Below are positions 51,799-60,291 of a DNA stretch of 64,000 nucleotides, one piece after another. Source of the DNA: an uncultured Parafilimonas sp. (GTDB taxonomy: Bacteria > Bacteroidota > Bacteroidia > Chitinophagales > Chitinophagaceae); NCBI GenBank assembly GCA_903882935.1, contig CAIRZB010000037.1, forward strand, positions 51,900-115,899. The letters run 5' to 3'. The notes under the pieces are model-generated. The model did not search any database, was not told where the DNA came from, and was given only the letters and a program-made list of their open reading frames with translations. The translations under genes and the position numbers were made by a program. Numbering within the stretch: the first letter of the stretch is position 1; each line of letters starts with the position of its first letter.

Positions 51799-52932
51799 AT
51801 GAAGCGTATTTTTGTTGGCTTATTAATGTGTTTTGTGGTAGTGGTTTTGCAAACGTGCACGCAAAAAAACAGGCAGCCCCTCCAGCGGCTTTCCGCCTCG
51901 GAAATATTTGAGAAATTTAGGAAAAACGTGGTGCTGGTTAAAAACAAAAGCTTTTACAAAGTAACATTTGAAGATAACACCACCGCTTATTTTAGCCAAG
52001 TATTTGGCGATAACGATGAGGGCGATGGCCCATACACTGAGCTTACCTTTAGCGCTGATGAAGCCAGGCAGCGGGCATCCTACGCCTATGGCACCGGGTT
52101 TATTATTGATAAAAAAGGTATTATTGCCACCAACCTGCATGTAGTGGCCCCCAGCGAGCAAGTAATAGCAGACGTGGATTATAAAAAAGCCATTATAACA
52201 TCGTTGCAGTACGACAGGGAGCAAACCCTACACCGCCTTGCCATAAAAGTGGCAGGCTTACGCAAGTACCACCCCGAGGATTCTGTTTACGTAAACAATG
52301 CCGTGCCGACCAACTTACTAACGACCATGCCCCCCGTGACGGAAACCGAGCTAGATGAAGAAGACGATTTTACCAAACTGCCAGTTGACACACTGAACCT
52401 CCAAGTTGATTCTTTGGTAACCCACGACAAACTGGTGGAGGATCTTGCCAATAAAAACTTTAAGGTTACCGTTGAAACTGTTGACCTGAGCATAACCTTA
52501 GACGGCTCAACCGGCAACGACACAGAATACCCCTGCCACATATATTCGCTTACCACCGACAAGCATATTGATATTGCCCTTATACAAACCAACGACGCTG
52601 CCCTGCCAATGGGCGTTACCAACATAGTTGACGTAGCAGGCAGCACAGGCGAAGAAGACTATGGCAACACCATTAACCAAGGTGACACGCTAAAAGTTAC
52701 CACCCCGCTGTACCTGATTGGCTACAACTATGGCCCCTCTGTTGCCAAAACAACAGTCGGCATAAAAGTGCAGTTGACCAAAGGCGAAGTAACACAAGAA
52801 AACGACAAGTACAGGGTGCTGTATTCAGTACCGGCATTGCCGGGCAGTAGCGGCAGCCCCGTATTTAACAACTATGGCAAAGTGGTGGCCATACATTATT
52901 GCGGCTTGCGCAACAACAGTAGTTTTAACTAA
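51799..52932 (+). CDS. Trypsin-like serine protease lipoprotein
   Basis: About 377 residues from the ATG at 51799; one ATG lies nine codons upstream. The lipobox LQTC puts the lipid on Cys20. The S1 triad is visible: His114 in GTGFIIDKKGIIATNLHVV, Asp258 in KHIDIALIQ, and Ser351 in ALPGSSGSPVFN. A long insertion (about 160-250), rich in Asp, Glu and Thr, separates His and Asp. There is no PDZ domain, so it is not a classical DegP. It should act in the periplasm or at the cell surface; substrates are unknown. Confidence 0.86.
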   Translation: MKRIFVGLLMCFVVVVLQTCTQKNRQPLQRLSASEIFEKFRKNVVLVKNKSFYKVTFEDNTTAYFSQVFGDNDEGDGPYTELTFSADEARQRASYAYGTGFIIDKKGIIATNLHVVAPSEQVIADVDYKKAIITSLQYDREQTLHRLAIKVAGLRKYHPEDSVYVNNAVPTNLLTTMPPVTETELDEEDDFTKLPVDTLNLQVDSLVTHDKLVEDLANKNFKVTVETVDLSITLDGSTGNDTEYPCHIYSLTTDKHIDIALIQTNDAALPMGVTNIVDVAGSTGEEDYGNTINQGDTLKVTTPLYLIGYNYGPSVAKTTVGIKVQLTKGEVTQENDKYRVLYSVPALPGSSGSPVFNNYGKVVAIHYCGLRNNSSFN

Positions 52933-53209
52933 GGCATACTGTCGTACTATTTAAGGGATATGGTAAACGCTTCGCAAAATTTTGAATTTCCGTTGTAGGA
53001 TATCTAAGGGCAGGTTTCCCAACCTTGGCTGCAATAGTATTCATACAGTTTAAAGCCGCCGTTTGTGTTAATAAAATAAAAAGTAACGAGCCAAGGCTGC
53101 TGGTCATTTTTTCCCAAAAAAAAGGCGAACCATAATAACCATGGCCTATTTTTGTTTTGCAGTATGGAAATAAACATTTTGCGCATCTAACAAGCATACC
53201 AAACCTTGT

Positions 53210-53839
53210 ATGAAAAAGATATTGCTCCTAACCCCCCTTTTTATTATACTTTTTGTGGGCAGCTATTATGCAGCCTCCTTTTTGCCAATGAACAACGCCC
53301 ATAAACTTAGGGCGAAAATGGCCGATGCAGCGGAAACCGAACGCCTGCAAACCCTTGGCGCGCAGGCTATGCTATATGCGGCAAAAAACGGCTTTAACAC
53401 AACACAGTGTTTTTTGTTAGACATGCGGCTTAACAGCGGGCAAAACCGCTTTTTTGTGTACGACCTTAAAAAAAACAGCGTTTTATATGCCGGCCTTGTT
53501 GCACATGGCAGTTGCAACACCAACTTTTTAGAAAAGGCACAGTTTAGCAACCAGCCGGGCTGCGGCTGCAGTGCCAAAGGCAAATACAAAATTGGCTATA
53601 AATACAATGGGCAGTTTGGTACTGCCTATAAATTACATGGGCTAGACACCAGCAACAGCAATGCCTACGACCGATATATTGTACTACACAGCTACTATTT
53701 GGTACCCAACCGAGAAACTGCGCCCTTGCCCATTTGCAACAGCTTGGGCTGTGCCATGGTATCGCCCAATTTTATGAAGCAGCTTGCGGTTACGATTGAT
53801 GCATCAAAAAAGCCAGTGCTGCTGTGGATTTTTGAGTAA
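53210..53839 (+). CDS. Murein L,D-transpeptidase catalytic domain family protein (YkuD_2-like)
   Basis: A 209-residue protein with an N-terminal membrane or signal segment (ILLLTPLFIILFVGSYYAASF). The catalytic part has VLYAGLVAHGSCNTNF, YIVLHSYYLVPN (His160) and the active-site Cys181 in NSLGCAMVSP. Members are linked to peptidoglycan cross-linking or remodelling, though direct activity is little tested. Separate from its neighbours by about 280 and 400 bases. Confidence 0.88.
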   Translation: MKKILLLTPLFIILFVGSYYAASFLPMNNAHKLRAKMADAAETERLQTLGAQAMLYAAKNGFNTTQCFLLDMRLNSGQNRFFVYDLKKNSVLYAGLVAHGSCNTNFLEKAQFSNQPGCGCSAKGKYKIGYKYNGQFGTAYKLHGLDTSNSNAYDRYIVLHSYYLVPNRETAPLPICNSLGCAMVSPNFMKQLAVTIDASKKPVLLWIFE

Positions 53840-54237
53840 TTCAACAACTACCCAGCTGTACAACCAAACTTGTTAGTGCTATTCAAACAAACCCATACTA
53901 CTACTTTAGCAATTTTAATATGCACTTTGAGGCAATTAAAATTTTGTGTAATACTATTGTAGCAGGTGGCGGTTTTCAGTCTTGGCGCGAAATATACGCC
54001 GGCCATTGGCGGAACCCAGCTGTTATTTTGCGCCAAGTCGCTGGTTCGCTAAGCAAAAAACGCTTTTGAAAGTGCTAATAACTGGTCCTTAACAAATGGA
54101 GGTTTTCACCGGTGGCCGCACTACCCCACCCAACTCAAATTTATTCTTTTTTTCATCGGCACATATACCACAATAAATTACTTTTACAAGCGGTAATAGT
54201 CCGTATTTTTATTTGTAACCAATAGTGTCGTTTTATT
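53840..54237 (+). other. Intergenic region, 398 bases, with a long inverted repeat
   Basis: No credible gene. A hairpin is at 53981-54037: CTTGGCGCGAAATA (53981-53994) and TATTTTGCGCCAAG (54024-54037) pair over 14 bases with one G-T. Inside is a smaller CGCC/GGCG stem. It lacks a T-run. It could be a structured RNA or a repeat. Confidence 0.55.
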
Positions 54238-55197
54238 TTGAAGATTACAGTCGTTTGTCCTGTTTATAACGAAGCCAAGCATATACGCGCTGTGCTTGAC
54301 TTTTGCATTAAGGCAAACCCCGTTGACAAGGAGTTGATTTTTATTGACGGCGACTCCAGCGACCAAACATGCGAAATCATAAACGAGTATATTGGCCAAC
54401 ACAACAACATTAGGCTGCTGCACAACGAAAAGCGCATTGTGCCATATGCACTAAACAAAGCGATAAAGCAGGCACAGGGTGATATTATTGTTCGGCTGGA
54501 TGCCCATACAGACTATTCCACCGACTATTTTGAAAAAGTGGTGGAAACATTTGCTGTTACAAAAGCTGATATTGTGGGAGGCCCTATGCGTATAGCCAAG
54601 GGCAATGCCGTGCAAGATGCAATTGGCTATGCCACCTCAAACTTTTTCGGGGTGGGCAACAGCTCATTTCACTTTGAGGATTTTGAAGGCTTTACCGACT
54701 CAGTTTACTTAGGCGCATGGCGAACGAGCATTTTCCAGAAAACCGGCCTTTTTGATGAACTGCTCAAGCGCAACCAGGATGACGAATTTCATTACCGTGC
54801 AAAAAGCCTCGGGTTTACCATATACCAGTCACCGGCCATTAAATCGTTTTATTATCCCCGTAATACGTTTGGCAAATTGTTTAAACAGTATTTTCAATAT
54901 GGGTTATACAAACCGATAGTGCTTAAAAAAATAAGCTCGGCCATCAGCCTCAGGCATCTTGTACCATCGCTATTTGTGCTGTATCTTATTGCCCTGCCGT
55001 TGTTTGCGGCGGTTAATATTACTTATGCGTTTATCCCAATGTATTTGTATGCCGGGGCAAATCTATTTTTTGCCGCTATCAGCAAAAAGAACCCGCTTCA
55101 GGTATTGCGTATATCGTTTGCATACCTTACCATCCACATATCGTATGGCTCAGGTTTTCTGTTAGGGCTCGAGAAAATGCTGGCCGCCAAAAGATAG
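54238..55197 (+). CDS. Family 2 glycosyltransferase (ExoA-like)
   Basis: A 319-residue GT2 enzyme. An in-frame stop lies 13 bases upstream, so TTG at 54238 is the only plausible start; the protein then opens directly with KITVVCPVYNEAKHI. The nucleotide-sugar motif FIDGDSSDQT and the metal-binding RLDAHTDY follow, then NQDDEFHYRA as the acceptor-site ED/E region. Two or three membrane helices lie at the C-terminus (LFVLYLIALPLFAAVNI). It would add a sugar to a membrane-bound polysaccharide intermediate. No other polysaccharide genes are nearby. Confidence 0.88.
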   Translation: MKITVVCPVYNEAKHIRAVLDFCIKANPVDKELIFIDGDSSDQTCEIINEYIGQHNNIRLLHNEKRIVPYALNKAIKQAQGDIIVRLDAHTDYSTDYFEKVVETFAVTKADIVGGPMRIAKGNAVQDAIGYATSNFFGVGNSSFHFEDFEGFTDSVYLGAWRTSIFQKTGLFDELLKRNQDDEFHYRAKSLGFTIYQSPAIKSFYYPRNTFGKLFKQYFQYGLYKPIVLKKISSAISLRHLVPSLFVLYLIALPLFAAVNITYAFIPMYLYAGANLFFAAISKKNPLQVLRISFAYLTIHISYGSGFLLGLEKMLAAKR

Positions 55198-55280
55198 CCC
55201 CTACATAAGTACATCGGCGTTATAAAGCCCTACTATAAATGGCAACCTGTGGGCATTTAATCACGGGGCTTTTCAAGCAG

Positions 55281-57473
55281 CTATGGCTTGCTGCTTGGTA
55301 CTACTTTCTTAAACCCAAGCCTTACCGAATTTGCAGCCAGCACAACGTCGCTAAAACCCATGGCCAGCGCACTAAATGCCGGGCTTAAAAAACCCAAAGC
55401 GGCCACCGGTATTGCTACTACGTTATAGGCAAAAGCCCAAAAAAGGTTTTGTTTTATGGTTAGGTAGGTATGCCTGCCCAAGCCAAGTGCCAACGGCAGG
55501 TTTTTTATGCCATGGTTCATTAACACTACCTGCGCACTTTGCATGGCAATATGCGATGCGTCGCTTAACGAAATGCCAACGGTGGCCTTTGCCAAGGCGG
55601 GTGCATCGTTTATGCCGTCGCCTATCATGGCAGTCGGCATTATTTTATCCAGTGCAGCTATGGTAGCCAATTTTTGCTCAGGTGTTTGCTCGGCAATCAC
55701 TTCGCTAATGCCCAATGCCTGGGCAACAACATCGCATTTGGCTTTTCGGTCACCGCTTAATAAAACGGTTTTAATACCCATGCTTTGCAGCAAGGCCACA
55801 ACTTTTTTGGCTTCGGGGCGTATATCATCAGCAACGTCAATCCAGCCAACCAGCTTATCATTCTTTAAAACATAAATATTGTGGCTGTCGTCATCGGTCA
55901 GGTGCTTAGCGGCAGCATAGCTGCCTGCAATATATAGGTTGCCGTCTTTGTCAGTAGCCTTCATGCCCAGCCCTTTTACTTCCTCCACCTTGGCCCATTT
56001 TACGGCATCTTTCACCTTCCATTCCTTGGCCACACATTTTGCCAGTGGATGGTTGGAATAACGTTCAAGCGAATAAGCGATGCGCTGGAAATCGGCAACC
56101 GCAGATGGTGAATCCCCCATTTGCTGAGGCTCACCAGCGCTATCGTTACCAGCCCCTGTACCATCTTTGCTTACTGTAAAACCGGCAATTCTAAAATCAC
56201 CCGTTGTTAGCGTGCCTGTTTTATCAAACACTACCTGTTGTATGTTTTTAAAAACCTCCAAGCTTTTGGCATTTTTAAACAGTACCCCATTACGGGCCGC
56301 ACGGCCTAGGCCTACCGCAATAGCCGCAGGGGTTGCAAGCCCCATGGCGCAGGGGCATGCTATTACCAATACGGCAATACTGCGTAACAAACTTGCGCTA
56401 AAGCCCACATGCCCTATAAAATAATTGGCCAAAAAAGCAACCAGCGCAATACCCACTACCACCGGCACAAATATGGCACTTATTTTATCGGCCAGTTGCT
56501 GCACAGGCGGCTTCTCCGTTTGGGCTTCTTTAACCAGTTTTAAAATGCTGCTCATCACGGTATCCTGCCCAACGGCTGTAACATAGGCTTTTATAGTGCC
56601 GTTGGCAATTACACTGCCGCCTATTAACTTATCCCCTTGCTTTTTCTCCACCGGTATGCTTTCACCGGTTAAAATGGCTTCGTTAACACTGGCTTCGCCA
56701 TCCAATATCTTGCAATCGGCCGGCACATATTCGCCACTTTTTATCAATACCAAGTCGCCCATGTGCAGACTGGTGCTTTCCACCGGAAAAACATGCTCCG
56801 CATGTTGGTCGTCGTAGGCAATCATATTAGCCATAACCTTTTGGGTTATGGCCAATTTTTTAATAGCCTGCTGGGTGGTTGCCACCGCGCGGTCTTCCAC
56901 CCAATTTCCCAAAAAAATAAGGGTTATAATTGTGGCGGTGGTTTCGTAAAACATGTATTGCTCCGCATTGCCCGAAAGCGTGCCGTACATGCTGTACCCA
57001 AAGGATGCCAAGGCACCCAACGCCACCAACACGTTCATATTGGGTATGCCTTTTAGCAAGCTGTTTATTGCGCTGCGGCCAAAATAAGCCATGCCCAGTA
57101 TAAACACCGGCAGGGTAATAGCCATTTGCACATACCCGTTCATAAGCCAATGCCAGTGCAGCCCCACCATATGCGACACCAGTGGCAGCGTAAACACCAG
57201 GCAAAACAAAAACCGTTGTAAATGGTTAGCCAATAGCTTTCTGCTTTTCTTTTCGCCGGGCTTCTCCTCTCCCGTTACTACATGGTACCCAAGCTTATCA
57301 ATGCCTTGCTCAATAGCCTGTTTGGCTAAGCCGTTGTTTATGCTAAAGCTAACGTCGCCGCCTATAAAATTAACCTTCACCTCATCAAGGCCTTGCTTCT
57401 CCAAATATTTATGAATGGTTAATGCACAGTTTGTGCAACTCATACCCTCCACTTTCCATTGTACTGTTTCCAT
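55281..57473 (-). CDS. copA: Heavy-metal (copper-type) P1B-ATPase
   Basis: A 730-residue P-type ATPase. The N-terminal HMA domain has the metal motif GMSCTNC (residues 10-16). The transmembrane CPC motif is in VLVIACPCAMGLATP, the phosphorylation site is DKTGTLT, the nucleotide region has SNHPLAK (HP motif), and the hinge is GDGINDAPAL. The CPC together with one HMA points to Cu(I)/Ag(I) efflux. The regulator normally found with such ATPases in Bacteroidota, an HMA-like domain joined to an AraC-type HTH, lies just upstream but carries a nonsense codon. Confidence 0.94.
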   Translation of the reverse strand: METVQWKVEGMSCTNCALTIHKYLEKQGLDEVKVNFIGGDVSFSINNGLAKQAIEQGIDKLGYHVVTGEEKPGEKKSRKLLANHLQRFLFCLVFTLPLVSHMVGLHWHWLMNGYVQMAITLPVFILGMAYFGRSAINSLLKGIPNMNVLVALGALASFGYSMYGTLSGNAEQYMFYETTATIITLIFLGNWVEDRAVATTQQAIKKLAITQKVMANMIAYDDQHAEHVFPVESTSLHMGDLVLIKSGEYVPADCKILDGEASVNEAILTGESIPVEKKQGDKLIGGSVIANGTIKAYVTAVGQDTVMSSILKLVKEAQTEKPPVQQLADKISAIFVPVVVGIALVAFLANYFIGHVGFSASLLRSIAVLVIACPCAMGLATPAAIAVGLGRAARNGVLFKNAKSLEVFKNIQQVVFDKTGTLTTGDFRIAGFTVSKDGTGAGNDSAGEPQQMGDSPSAVADFQRIAYSLERYSNHPLAKCVAKEWKVKDAVKWAKVEEVKGLGMKATDKDGNLYIAGSYAAAKHLTDDDSHNIYVLKNDKLVGWIDVADDIRPEAKKVVALLQSMGIKTVLLSGDRKAKCDVVAQALGISEVIAEQTPEQKLATIAALDKIMPTAMIGDGINDAPALAKATVGISLSDASHIAMQSAQVVLMNHGIKNLPLALGLGRHTYLTIKQNLFWAFAYNVVAIPVAALGFLSPAFSALAMGFSDVVLAANSVRLGFKKVVPSSKP

Positions 57474-57698
57474 ATTAATAATTTCAGCGTTACACTATAA
57501 GCATTGTGCAACCCATATTTTTTACCATTTTTTAAAATACTGGTCATCCACGGCGACCCATAATCCAAGGCCTACCCTTTAAACCCATTGCTTTATGTAA
57601 TTCTACTGACAGGGCAAATAAACCATGTGCCAGTGATGCAAAGCTACCACTGTGCCGCCCCTGCTGCGTTATACAATTTTGTGATTGGTTTACATCAT

Positions 57699-58259
57699 TT
57701 AAAGTTCATCAATGTTTTTACGCTTATGTTCCCTGAGCGATTTATAATACGTAGGCGTGAGGCCGGTAAGTTTTTTAAATTGTGCCGATAGGTGCGAAAC
57801 ACTGCTATAACCCAATTGCCAAGCAATTTCTGACAAAGAAAACTCGTCATATACCAGCATTTCTTTAACGCGTTCAATCTTTAGGCCAATAAAATATTTC
57901 TCAATGGTGGTACCTTCCACTTCCGAAAAAAGGTTGCTGAGGTATGTATACTCTTAGTGCAATTTGCCTGAGATATGATGCGATACACTAATCCCGTTTT
58001 GCTCAGCCCCATAATGTGTTAAACTAATTAATTCAGTTTTTATTTTTTCAATAATGGTGCCTTTGCGGTCGTCTATTAGCTCAAAGCCCATATTTTTCAA
58101 TGCAGTATTTAAAGCAGCTTGGTCCGTTTTAGTCAGATCTTCCAATATACCCACTTCACCAAGCTCGACCGATGTTGCGTGCAGGCCTGCTTTTTCAAGC
58201 ACTGTTTTCACCGCCATTTTACAGCGGTCGTACACCATGTTTTTAATGTATAATTTCAT
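57699..58259 (-). pseudogene. HMA-AraC copper-type regulator with an in-frame stop
   Basis: The minus strand 58259-57957 encodes about 101 residues beginning MKLYIKNMVYDRCKM, an HMA-like sensor domain, and ends HISGKLH at TAA (57954-57956). The same frame continues without shift: EYTYLSNLFSEVEGTTIEK, then an AraC HTH (LSEIAWQLGYSSVSHLSAQFKKLTGLTP), to a stop at 57699. Intact relatives of about 185 residues join the two parts. Only one codon separates them, so this is a point nonsense, not a deletion. The first usual Cys of the metal site reads Tyr10. The C-terminal part could restart at GTG or ATG but would lack its sensor. Confidence 0.8.
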
Positions 58260-58363
58260 TGTAGAACACTCCCAATAACGCAGAAGCAGGTAATTATAAA
58301 AATAAAAATACGAATGTTACAAAGTTACTACACCGCGCAAATGCAAGCTTACGGGCGATGGAA

Positions 58364-58371
58364 TATCTTTG
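58364..58371 (+). promoter_or_regulatory. -7 box abutting tsaE
   Basis: TATCTTTG matches TAnnTTTG exactly and ends 4 bases before the ATG at 58376. It argues for this start over the in-frame ATG six codons upstream, which would lie inside the promoter. Confidence 0.55.
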
Positions 58372-58375
58372 CGGC

Positions 58376-58801
58376 ATGGAAATTATTTACAGCATTGGGC
58401 AAATACACCATGTTGCAAAGCAGGTTTGGCATGGTTACGGGCAGTATAAGGTTTGGGCCTTTAATGCAGGTATGGGTGCGGGCAAAACAACGTTTATACA
58501 TGCCCTTTGCCAAATACTGCAGGCTAAAGAGGCTGTTAGCAGCCCTACCTTTGCTATAATTAATGAGTACGATAGCCCGGTTGCAGGACCTGTTTTTCAT
58601 ATGGATTGGTACCGGCTAAAAAACGAAGAAGAAGCAATGCAGGCTGGCGTGGAAGATTGCCTTTACAGTGGCAGCCTGTGTTTGGTAGAATGGCCCACGA
58701 AGGCGCCTGGGTTATTGCCAGATGACACACTGTATATAGGTATTGAGGTGGTTGATGAAGATACCCGCAAAATAATTATTAGCCCAACCGGCGGTTTGTA
58801 A
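58376..58801 (+). CDS. tsaE: tRNA threonylcarbamoyladenosine biosynthesis ATPase TsaE
   Basis: About 141 residues from the ATG at 58376. The P-loop is AGMGAGKTTF (residues 31-40), switch SSPTFAIINEYDS, and the C-terminal DWYRLKNEEEAMQAGVEDCL and LVEWP are family hallmarks. It powers the TsaBDE complex that makes t6A37 in ANN-decoding tRNAs. It is followed by the alanine dehydrogenase gene after 111 bases, an arrangement I recall from related Bacteroidota. Confidence 0.95.
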   Translation: MEIIYSIGQIHHVAKQVWHGYGQYKVWAFNAGMGAGKTTFIHALCQILQAKEAVSSPTFAIINEYDSPVAGPVFHMDWYRLKNEEEAMQAGVEDCLYSGSLCLVEWPTKAPGLLPDDTLYIGIEVVDEDTRKIIISPTGGL

Positions 58802-58912
58802 TGTAAGATAGGGGTTGCTACTGATTAGATAGCGGCGTACATGCCACATGTTAGCAACCGGTAATGGGAAACTAAAATAAATAACGTATTTTTAAAAAAG
58901 AAACAAGCAATT

Positions 58913-60130
58913 ATGGCCTCTGCAAAACCAAGGGTAAGTCAGTCATTCAGTTACGAAACACTTGAGGAAACACTGGATATAAAACCGCAAGGGGCAAAAT
59001 TGCATATTGGCATACCCAAGGAAACCGCGTTTCAGGAAAACCGCATTGCCTTGATACCCGAGGCGGTAGCCGTGTTGGTTAACAACGGCCACGAGGTTGT
59101 TATTGAAACCAAAGCCGGTGAAGGCAGCAAATATGAAGACCGTGATTTTAGTGAAGCCGGTGCACAAATAGTATACGATAAAGCACAGGTATTTAAAGCC
59201 CCGGTGTTAATAAAAAGTGCGCCGGTGGTTGAAGAAGATGTACCCCACCTGCAAATGAACCAAACCATCATTTCCCCGATACACGTACCGATACTTAAGC
59301 AAGCGTTTATAGAAAAAATGATGGCCAAGCGCATTACGGCCCTTGGTTTTGAAAACCTGAAGGACGATAGCGGCACTTACCCCATTGTACGCAGTATGAG
59401 CGAGATTGCAGGCAGTGCGGTTATGCTGCTTGCCGGACAGTATTTGGGCAGTGCCAACAGTGGAAAAGGGGTATTATTGGGTGGCATTAGCGGCATACCG
59501 CCCACCAAAGTGGTAATTATAGGTGCTGGTGTAGTGGGCGAGTTTGCCACGCGTACCGCATTGGCCATGGGTGCATCAGTAAAAGTTTTTGATAACAACG
59601 TGTACCGCCTTAAACGTTTGCAAAATAACCTGGGCGTACGTGTATGGACAAGTGTTATTGAACCCAAAATATTAGGCAAGCAGCTTAAAACCTGCGAGGT
59701 GGCCGTTGGCGCGCTAAGTAGCGAAAATGGCCGCAGCCCCATTGTAGTAACCGAAGAAATGGTGATGGCTATGCGGCCCGGCAGTGTTATTATTGATGTA
59801 AGCATTGACCGTGGCGGTTGCTTTGAAACCAGTGAAATAACTTCGCAGGAAAGCCCCACTTTTGAAAAACACGGGGTAATACATTATTGCGTGCCCAACA
59901 TACCCAGTGGCTTTGCCCGTACCGCCAGCCATGCGATAAGTAACGTTTTGATGCCCTTGCTGCTTGATGCAAGTGACGCAGGCGGTATTGAAACCATGCT
60001 ATGGCATAACTTTAACATGCGGCACGGCATATACTTATACAAAGGACACCTAACAAATTTTTACATCAGCCAGCGGTTTGACCTTAAGTATACTGATATT
60101 AATTTATTGATTGCAAGCAGACGGTCTTAG
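58913..60130 (+). CDS. ald: Alanine dehydrogenase
   Basis: A 405-residue NAD-dependent alanine dehydrogenase. The N-terminal domain opens HIGIPKETAFQENRIALIPEAV. The NAD-binding site is VVIIGAGVVGEFATRTALAMGA, and VGALSSENGRSPIVVTEEMV and HYCVPNIPSGFARTASHAISN complete the active cleft. It carries a roughly 30-residue N-terminal extension, seen in this family of Bacteroidota enzymes. It interconverts alanine and pyruvate plus ammonia. Confidence 0.94.
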   Translation: MASAKPRVSQSFSYETLEETLDIKPQGAKLHIGIPKETAFQENRIALIPEAVAVLVNNGHEVVIETKAGEGSKYEDRDFSEAGAQIVYDKAQVFKAPVLIKSAPVVEEDVPHLQMNQTIISPIHVPILKQAFIEKMMAKRITALGFENLKDDSGTYPIVRSMSEIAGSAVMLLAGQYLGSANSGKGVLLGGISGIPPTKVVIIGAGVVGEFATRTALAMGASVKVFDNNVYRLKRLQNNLGVRVWTSVIEPKILGKQLKTCEVAVGALSSENGRSPIVVTEEMVMAMRPGSVIIDVSIDRGGCFETSEITSQESPTFEKHGVIHYCVPNIPSGFARTASHAISNVLMPLLLDASDAGGIETMLWHNFNMRHGIYLYKGHLTNFYISQRFDLKYTDINLLIASRRS

Positions 60131-60291
60131 CCAGTAAACAACATAAACATCCCGCCAAATAACCGCAGGTGGCTTGCTTATGCGTTGAAGTATTGTTTGT
60201 TTAGCAAGAAACCATCACATTTGCTTGTTAGCAAACCAATGCCGCATTTTTTACCGGCACGCAATCAATTTTCAAACGCTCCTTTTTTCTT

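Noticed and set aside
53848..54036. A 62-codon minus-strand frame in the gap before the glycosyltransferase
   Set aside because: It runs through the inverted repeat, has no features and is better explained as non-coding.
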